From: Thiohalophilus sp.
Lineage (GTDB): Bacteria; Pseudomonadota; Gammaproteobacteria; UBA6429; Thiohalophilaceae
Direction: 5' to 3'
DNA length: 64,000 bases
NCBI RefSeq assembly: GCF_034522235.1
Contig: NZ_JAXHLN010000003.1
Location: forward strand, 186,001-250,000
Made by a program: the position numbers and the translations under genes. Every line of letters begins with the position of its first letter. The first letter of the stretch is position 1. Of this stretch, positions 58,767 through 64,000 are shown one piece after another. Under the pieces are notes generated by a model. It had not been told where the DNA came from and did not search any database. It worked only from the letters and a program-made list of their open reading frames with translations.

Positions 58767-60287
58767 TTACGGAGTGGTAATTTTCAGTTCATAATCGAGT
58801 AACCGCAGGTACTCGACCTCGCGCTCCAGATCAGCCCGCGTCAAATCATGTTGATCCAGCCACTCATCGGGAAAGCTCAGCTTGAGTTGTCGGGGCCTGG
58901 CCTTGAGACGGATATCGGGCAGGGCCGCGTGCAACCGGCTACGCTGCAGCTTGACGGCCAGGCGCAACAGGATAGTCAATTGCAACATGGCCTCGCGTAC
59001 CGACCGGGGAAAAGCGCTGAACAAGGCCGGGTCCGGCTTGCGGCGATGACTACGCACCAAAATCGCCAGCACCTGCTGTTGTTGCAGACTGAAGCCCGAC
59101 AGATCCGAGTTCTCCAGCAAATAGGCACCGTGCTTGTGATAACCGGAATGCGCAATGGCCAGACCGATCTCATGCAGGCGCGCGGCCCAGCCGAGCATTT
59201 GTTCGCTGACGGGATCGTCAAGTTGCCAGGACTCTGCCGCCTGCTGCAGCAGCGATAATGCGGTCTGTTCCACATGACGAGCATGCTCAGTATCGATCTG
59301 GTAGCGCTTCTGTAACAGTTCAACACTACGTTCACGCACATCTTCGTGCCGGTGACGCCCCAGCATGTCATACAACAGACCTTCACGCAGCGCCCCGTCG
59401 GAGACCAGCATCTGCTTGATATCCAGCGAGGCAAACAGCGCCGCCATGATGGTAAATCCGCCGATAAACACCGGCCGACGCTCCTCGCTCAGCCCCTTGA
59501 GTTTCAGTTCATCGATGTGCCCGACATCAAGTATTGCCTTGCGCAGCTGCTTGAGCGATTTGGCGCTAATGCCCTGCTCACTCCAGCCCTGTGCCTGCAC
59601 CACCCTGGCCAGTGCCTTGGCGGTACCCGAGGCGCCTACCGTCTGTTCCCAACCCATCTGATGACAGCGGTGGGCAAAACCCTCCAGCTCCAGTTGCGCG
59701 GCGAGTTCCGCGGCCTTGAGCCGCGCCGGGGTAATCGCACCGTCGGGAAAAAACTGTCGGCTCATGCTGACACAACCCATGTCCAGGCTCTCCAGCAACA
59801 GGGGCTCAAAGCGTTCGCCAATGATGACCTCGGTACTGCCACCGCCGATGTCGATCACCATGCGCCGCATGCCGTCCTCGGCCAGGCTGTGGGCCACGCC
59901 CAGATAGATCAGCCGCGCCTCCTCGATCCCAGAGATGATCTCCACCGAATGGCCCAGCGCCGCTTCGGCCTGTCGCAAAAAATCCCCTTGATCCCGGGCC
60001 GCGCGCAGGGTATTGGTGCCGACCACCCGTACTTCCCGATCCGCCATGCCACGTAAACGCTGGCCAAAACGTTCCAGACACTCGAGCGCGCGCAGGCGGG
60101 CATCCGCAGCCAGATGTCCTTCGTCATCCAGCCCCGCGCCGAGGCGCACCATCTCTCGCAGCCGGTCCTGCACCTGCAGGGTCTGGTCGCTGGCCCGGGC
60201 CACGATCATATGAAAGCTGTTGGAACCCAGATCCACGGCTGCCAGAAGGCGATGGAAGGTCTCTTTTTTGGCGCGGGACAGAATCAT
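58767..60287 (-). CDS. ppx: Exopolyphosphatase (Ppx/GppA family)
   Basis: A 506-residue ASKHA-fold phosphatase (E. coli Ppx 513). Phosphate-1 motif LAAVDLGSNSFHMIVAR, EIISGIEEARLIYLGV, phosphate-2 motif MVIDIGGGSTEVIIG, and the C-terminal HD-like region (HARHVEQTALSLLQQ ... GWAARLHEIGLAIAHSGYHKHGAYLL). It removes phosphate from polyphosphate ends or pentaphosphate from pppGpp. The length and C-terminal domain favour Ppx over GppA. It converges on ppk; the ATG at 60287 gives the conserved N-terminus. Confidence 0.93.
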   Translation of the reverse strand: MILSRAKKETFHRLLAAVDLGSNSFHMIVARASDQTLQVQDRLREMVRLGAGLDDEGHLAADARLRALECLERFGQRLRGMADREVRVVGTNTLRAARDQGDFLRQAEAALGHSVEIISGIEEARLIYLGVAHSLAEDGMRRMVIDIGGGSTEVIIGERFEPLLLESLDMGCVSMSRQFFPDGAITPARLKAAELAAQLELEGFAHRCHQMGWEQTVGASGTAKALARVVQAQGWSEQGISAKSLKQLRKAILDVGHIDELKLKGLSEERRPVFIGGFTIMAALFASLDIKQMLVSDGALREGLLYDMLGRHRHEDVRERSVELLQKRYQIDTEHARHVEQTALSLLQQAAESWQLDDPVSEQMLGWAARLHEIGLAIAHSGYHKHGAYLLENSDLSGFSLQQQQVLAILVRSHRRKPDPALFSAFPRSVREAMLQLTILLRLAVKLQRSRLHAALPDIRLKARPRQLKLSFPDEWLDQHDLTRADLEREVEYLRLLDYELKITTP

Positions 60288-60298
60288 GTGCTGCGGTT

Positions 60299-60328
60299 TT
60301 ATCAACCCGGGGTTGGATGCGATACAAT
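60299..60328 (+). promoter_or_regulatory. Candidate promoter of aroE
   Basis: TTATCA (60299-60304), an 18-bp spacer and TACAAT (60323-60328) in the gap between divergent ppx and aroE. Matches are four of six and five of six. Confidence 0.35.
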
Positions 60329-60410
60329 GCCAGTATGCAGGCGATGTTCGGGTTATTCCATATCTAATTCTGTCGCCCGCGCCACGATAAACTGAAAAGC
60401 GATACAACCG

Positions 60411-61265
60411 ATGAGTGACCTGTTTGATTTCAGTCAACGCCACGATGACTATGCCGTCATGGGCAATCCGGTAGCACACAGTAAATCGCCGCGGATTCAT
60501 ACCCTGTTTGCCGAGCAGACCGGTGAAGCGATGCATTATGAAGCGATCCAGGTCGATCCCGGTGGATTCCCCCAGGCCGTCGGTAACTTCGATGCCAGCG
60601 GCGGCAAGGGGCTTAACATCACTGTGCCCTTCAAGCAGGAAGCCTGGGCGCTGGTCAACGAACGCAGTGAACGGGCCGAACGGGCCGGCGCAGTCAATAC
60701 CATCAAGTTCATCGGCAAGCAGCTATTCGGCGATAACACCGATGGCATCGGTCTGGTCAACGATTTGCACAGCAATCGTGTTCCGATCAAGGACAAAAAA
60801 GTCCTGCTGATGGGTGCCGGGGGTGCCGCTCGCGGCGTCCTGGCCCCGCTGCTGGCCGAACACCCGGCGCAACTGGTGATCGCAAACCGCACGGCGGAAA
60901 AAGCCCGGGAACTGGCCGAGGTCTTCAGCGATCTGGGCAGCATTGAAGGCAGTGGCTACGAGGCGCTTGAGGACAAACGATTCGATCTGGTGATCAACGC
61001 CACCGCCGCCAGTTTACAGGGCGAGCTGCCGCCACTGCCCGACAACCTGCTTGCCGACGGTGCCGCCTGTTACGACATGATGTACGGCGCCGGGCCGACC
61101 ACCTTCATGCAGTGGGCCAGCGCGCATGGGGCCGCCACCGTACTCGATGGCCTGGGCATGCTGGTGGAACAGGCCGCCGAGTCCTTTTATATCTGGCGTG
61201 GCGTACGCCCCGAGACCGGATCCGTCATCGAACAACTGCGCCGCGAAATGGCAGCTTCTTCGTAG
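60411..61265 (+). CDS. aroE: Shikimate dehydrogenase (NADP+)
   Basis: A 284-residue enzyme reducing 3-dehydroshikimate to shikimate in aromatic amino-acid synthesis. Substrate site YAVMGNPVAHSKSPRIHTLFA; catalytic Lys75 in NITVPFKQEA and Asp111 in GDNTDGIGLV; nucleotide site MGAGGAARGVLAPLL; ANRTAEKA, the Arg of which contacts the NADP phosphate in this family. C-terminus LDGLGMLVEQAAESFYIWRG. Single gene, divergent from ppx. Confidence 0.96.
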   Translation: MSDLFDFSQRHDDYAVMGNPVAHSKSPRIHTLFAEQTGEAMHYEAIQVDPGGFPQAVGNFDASGGKGLNITVPFKQEAWALVNERSERAERAGAVNTIKFIGKQLFGDNTDGIGLVNDLHSNRVPIKDKKVLLMGAGGAARGVLAPLLAEHPAQLVIANRTAEKARELAEVFSDLGSIEGSGYEALEDKRFDLVINATAASLQGELPPLPDNLLADGAACYDMMYGAGPTTFMQWASAHGAATVLDGLGMLVEQAAESFYIWRGVRPETGSVIEQLRREMAASS

Positions 61266-61280
61266 CCGGAACGATCTAAT

Positions 61281-61433
61281 AAACGCAGAGGACGCGGAGG
61301 CGCAAAGGCGCAGAGAAAACAATGTGATTTTAAATGGTTATGTTGAGTGATGAATTTAATACGGAATCGTAATTCAAAATTGAAAATTCAACATTAAATC
61401 TCCGCGTCTCTGCGCCTCCGCGACCTCTGCGTT
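61281..61433. repeat. Paired inverted CGCAGAG-type element
   Basis: Arms at 61283-61316 and 61400-61433 are reverse complements at about 30 of 34 positions, enclosing about 83 AT-rich bases. The pair fills the gap between the converging aroE and DUF2784 genes. Related to the perfect pair at 18863-19148. Confidence 0.82.
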
Positions 61434-61445
61434 ATTCCCAGTGAG

Positions 61446-61829
61446 TCAGCTACTATCTCCACATCGTTGTCGGTAGATAAAAATTGTGTAGATCACTACG
61501 TTCAACACGATCAGCCCGATACCGATCATTACTTGCATTTCGTGGGTTAATCCAGGCGGATAGATCACTGGTATGAGATAGTGATTGATAAATCCGCCTT
61601 CGTAGGCTTGCAGACCGGCCAGTTGGCGGAAGGTTTTTTCCAGCGGGGTGAGCGGGCAAAAGCCGCCGCTGAACTGGATATAGATACCCCAGAATAAAGC
61701 CGGCAGATGCACCCGGGCCAGCTTCGGCCAGCGCAACACCAGCAATCCACCCGCCGCGACAAATGCGACGAACAGAAAATGGAGCAATACGGTCAGTTCA
61801 GCCAGCAGCAGATAGACGGTGGAGGACAT
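61446..61829 (-). CDS. DUF2784 membrane protein
   Basis: A 127-residue protein with four membrane helices; the start MSSTVYLLLAELTVLLHFLFVAFVAAGGLLVLRWP and the loop FCPLTPLEKTFRQLAG...YEGGFINHYLIPVIYP are the DUF2784 signature. Function unknown. The ATG at 61829 lies 32 bases inside the end of the glycosylase gene, so both are co-transcribed. Confidence 0.85.
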   Translation of the reverse strand: MSSTVYLLLAELTVLLHFLFVAFVAAGGLLVLRWPKLARVHLPALFWGIYIQFSGGFCPLTPLEKTFRQLAGLQAYEGGFINHYLIPVIYPPGLTHEMQVMIGIGLIVLNVVIYTIFIYRQRCGDSS

Positions 61830-62478
61830 AGTCCCGGCCTTCCTGTTGGTTGCGTTTACGCAGCGGATTGCGGGTACATTGCCCGGCATGAGCGTAATCA
61901 ATATAGCGGTACATCAGGTGTTCGTCACGCCCGGCGGGGATGCCGAGCCGGGTTGTCTGGATAATCGCCCGGGGCTGATAACCGACATCGTCGATATAAA
62001 AATGCTGTCTGTCGAATTGTTGCTGATCCCAGCGACCCACTTTCAGGCCCAGCGCCGCGCATAGCAGGGTCTGTCCACTGCAGAGTTTTTCCACCGGGCG
62101 TTGTTTGCCGGATCCTTTGACCGGATTGAGCTTTTGCATGCGTACCAGGTTGTCGCGTGGCGACTCGCGATCGAAATACGCTATCCCGGATTTGATCAGT
62201 ACCGCGTTGCCTTCGCCCCGCGCGCTGATGTTCAGCGAGTCACCGCCTCGCGCGTAGTACATGTAAATGGTGCCGGGCGGCATGAACATCGCGGCGCGTT
62301 TGGGGGTATAGCCCCGCGAGGAGTGGCTGCCGCGCTCCGCAAGATAATAGGCCTCGGTTTCGATAATCCGGCAGGCCAGCCAGCGATCGCGATAACGATG
62401 GCGGAGTACCTTGCCGAGCAGCGCCCGGGCCAGGTCGCAGGGCTCCTGATCGAAAAAGGCCGGCTTGAGTCGTGCCAT
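61798..62478 (-). CDS. DNA-3-methyladenine glycosylase (AAG/MPG type)
   Basis: A 226-residue base-excision repair enzyme that removes alkylated purines. The fold is the mammalian-type AAG: DLARALLGKVLRH, the active-site Glu42 in RIIETEAYY, RGYTPKRAAMFMPPGTIYMYYARGGDSLNISARGEG and GSGKQRPVEKLCSGQTLLCAALGLKV. Length and motifs are normal. It lies between a gamma-type carbonic anhydrase gene and a DUF2784 gene. Confidence 0.93.
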   Translation of the reverse strand: MARLKPAFFDQEPCDLARALLGKVLRHRYRDRWLACRIIETEAYYLAERGSHSSRGYTPKRAAMFMPPGTIYMYYARGGDSLNISARGEGNAVLIKSGIAYFDRESPRDNLVRMQKLNPVKGSGKQRPVEKLCSGQTLLCAALGLKVGRWDQQQFDRQHFYIDDVGYQPRAIIQTTRLGIPAGRDEHLMYRYIDYAHAGQCTRNPLRKRNQQEGRDYVLHRLSAAG

Positions 62479-62484
62479 GGCCGA

Positions 62485-63012
62485 TCAGGATTGTTGGTGG
62501 CGGTTTTTCAGTTGAACGTAGTGCTGGGCGGAATAGGCAATCGAGTCACGCTCCTCGTCGCTCAGCTCCCGCGCCTTGCGCGCCGGACTGCCCAGCCACA
62601 GACCGCTCTCCAGTTCTTTCCCTGGCGTCACCAGTGAACCGGCCCCGATGATAGTGTGCTCATGAACAACAGCTCCGTCCATGACGGTCGCCCCCATCCC
62701 GATCAGGCAATTATCCGCGATAGTGCAACCGTGCAGAATCACGCGATGGCCGACCGTGACATTATCGCCCACGCTCAGCGCATAACCGCCGGGATTGTGC
62801 GACCCGTCGTGGGTCACATGCAGCACCGAATTGTCCTGGATATTGGTATTGGCGCCGATGCGAATGACATTCACATCACCGCGAATCACCGTAAACGGCC
62901 AGACGGAGCTGTCCTTGCCGATCACCACATCCCCGATCACCAGCGCCGACTCATCTACATAGACGTCCGGATGCAGATCGGGCATGACCTCTTCAAAGTC
63001 CCTGATTGCCAT
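62485..63012 (-). CDS. Gamma carbonic anhydrase-like protein (YrdA family)
   Basis: A 175-residue left-handed beta-helix protein with hexapeptide repeats (VIGDVVIGKDSSVWPFTVIRGDVNVIRIGANTNIQDNSVLHVT). The three zinc ligands of gamma carbonic anhydrases are present in HVTHDG and VTVGHRVILHGC. Many YrdA-like members have weak or no measured hydratase activity, so the function is uncertain. Confidence 0.88.
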   Translation of the reverse strand: MAIRDFEEVMPDLHPDVYVDESALVIGDVVIGKDSSVWPFTVIRGDVNVIRIGANTNIQDNSVLHVTHDGSHNPGGYALSVGDNVTVGHRVILHGCTIADNCLIGMGATVMDGAVVHEHTIIGAGSLVTPGKELESGLWLGSPARKARELSDEERDSIAYSAQHYVQLKNRHQQS

Positions 63013-63038
63013 ATTCCGTTACCCCTTATTAATGATTT

Positions 63039-63127
63039 CTACCACCAAGACACCAAGTCACCAAGAAATACATATGAATAAATGATTTTCTTTGAGTTTC
63101 TTCGTGTCTTTGTGTCTTGGTGGTTAA
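63039..63127. repeat. Paired CACCAAG-type element
   Basis: Arms begin at 63041 (ACCACCAAGACACCAAGTCA) and end at 63125 (reverse complement words CTTCGTGTCTTTGTGTCTTG), with about 20 bases between. Lies between gorA and the carbonic anhydrase gene. Confidence 0.78.
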
Positions 63128-63156
63128 AGGTCTTTTTGCCCTGTCCCTTGGGCCTC

Positions 63157-64000
63157 TTATCGTAATGTGACCAGTTCTTCGGCGCTGGTTGGGTGGATGG
63201 CGACGCAGTTGTCGAAATCCTTCTTGGTCGCACCCATCTTGATCGCCACGCCGAAGCCCTGCAGCATTTCATCGGCGCCCATGCCGATGATATGACAACC
63301 GACCACTTTTTCCTCGGCACCGACGCAGACCAGCTTCATGGCGGTACGCTGTGGATGGGGGCTGAAGGCATGGTACATGGCGGTGAAGCCGGTCTGGTAA
63401 ACCTTCACTGCGTCGCCGTGCTGCTCACGGGCCTCGTCCTCGGTCAGGCCGATGGTACCGATGGGCGGGTGGCTGAACATGACCGTCGGAATGTTTTCGT
63501 AGTCGAGCTTGCGCTCGGGCATGTTGTTGAACAGCCGATCCGACAGGCGGCGTGATGCGGCAATTGCCACCGGGGTGAGCTGGGCCTTGCCGATCACATC
63601 GCCGACGGCATACACGCCTTTGATATTGGTCTGCTGGTACGCATCGGTCGGGATGGTGCCATCGCTGTTGTACTGCACGCCGGCGGCCTCCAGATCAAGA
63701 TTGGCGGTATTCGGTGCGCGGCCGATAGCCCAGATCAGACAATCATAGCCTTCCAGGGTGACACCGCTTTGACAGTGAATGTTCAACGTGCCGTCGCTCT
63801 GCTTCTCCACCCGTTCCACGTTAACCCGCGACATGATATTGACCCCGGCGTTCATCATCTCTTCCATCAGGGTCTCGCGCAGCATGGCGTCAAAATCGGA
63901 GAGGAAATGATCCCGGCGCAGCAGCATGCTCACCTCGCTGCCGAGGCTGTTGAGAACGCCGGCCAGCTCCACGGCAATATAACCGGCGCCCACCACGGCG
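63157..64000 (-). CDS. gorA: Glutathione-disulfide reductase (C-terminal part)
   Basis: The N-terminal FAD and disulfide region lies beyond the window; about 281 residues are visible. NADPH-binding motif [32 protein letters not shown], in which the Arg pair suits NADPH; FAD text [28 protein letters not shown]; and the C-terminal active-site His-Glu in [14 protein letters not shown]. This pattern is typical of glutathione reductase rather than lipoamide dehydrogenase. It keeps glutathione reduced in the cytoplasm. Confidence 0.9.
   Translation of the reverse strand, partial: AVVGAGYIAVELAGVLNSLGSEVSMLLRRDHFLSDFDAMLRETLMEEMMNAGVNIMSRVNVERVEKQSDGTLNIHCQSGVTLEGYDCLIWAIGRAPNTANLDLEAAGVQYNSDGTIPTDAYQQTNIKGVYAVGDVIGKAQLTPVAIAASRRLSDRLFNNMPERKLDYENIPTVMFSHPPIGTIGLTEDEAREQHGDAVKVYQTGFTAMYHAFSPHPQRTAMKLVCVGAEEKVVGCHIIGMGADEMLQGFGVAIKMGATKKDFDNCVAIHPTSAEELVTLR

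Overview
The window is a chromosomal segment spanning the replication origin of a gammaproteobacterium. The block mnmE-yidC-yidD-rnpA-rpmH | dnaA-dnaN-recF-gyrB is the classical gammaproteobacterial origin arrangement. Neighbouring blocks also match that class: glyQ-glyS-(MazG-like)-gmhB-plsC, hslVU-DUF971-ubiE-ubiJ, and hemB/ppk/ppx. A pyrophosphate-type phosphofructokinase, fructose-1,6-bisphosphatase, and a TusA/thiouridylase pair would fit an autotrophic or sulfur-oxidising lineage (Chromatiales-like). That placement is inference; no rRNA is present to test it. No tRNA, rRNA, CRISPR array, prophage or transposase gene was seen.

Layout. 1-10855 (+): an MSHA-type pilus cluster (mshG end, a pseudopilin, a membrane protein, mshA, a Wzy_C/O-oligosaccharyltransferase-like ligase, mshC, mshD, mshO, mshP, mshQ). 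11039-16121 (-): nitrogen control (glnA, a DUF4124 protein, ntrB, ntrC), with recognisable sigma-54 and NtrC sites ahead of glnA and probably ntrB. 16334-18781 (-): a cation diffusion facilitator, TusA and a PP-loop thiouridylase-like protein. 19515-27425 (+): glycyl-tRNA synthetase, MazG-like, heptose phosphatase, acyltransferase, a broken DUF3015 gene, a DUF4105 protein and a lipoprotein hydrolase. 27561-28595 (+): fbp. 29682-35911 (-): gyrB, recF, dnaN, dnaA, with two perfect parS sites inside recF. 36151-40833 (+): rpmH, rnpA, yidD, yidC, mnmE and an M48 lipoprotein protease. 40830-44912 (-): the MoxR/DUF58/transglutaminase trio plus a small coiled-coil ORF. 45016-46059 (+): a lipoprotein aminopeptidase. 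46208-53284 (-): pfp, ubiJ, RDD, ubiE, DUF971, hslU, hslV and mlaC. 53440-58735 (+): hemB, a DUF47 protein, pit and ppk (with a Pho box), facing ppx (-). 60411-64000: aroE, then DUF2784, a DNA glycosylase, a gamma carbonic anhydrase and the end of gorA.

Repeat landscape. Three dispersed families stand out. (1) Intergenic paired inverted elements built on CACCAAGACACGAAG or CGCAGAGACGCAGAG words occur at seven loci, one of them a perfect 35-bp inverted pair. (2) REP-like GTAGGAGCGGC(N)GCCGCGA palindromes. (3) CTCGTCCCTCG strings. Families 2 and 3 have entered the MSHA operon in frame, lying inside the ligase, mshD and mshP coding frames. The most interesting observations are this in-frame colonisation, the candidate pilin-glycosylating ligase beside mshA, the NtrC/sigma-54 architecture, the recF-embedded parS pair, and the histone-H1-like tail on the phosphofructokinase.
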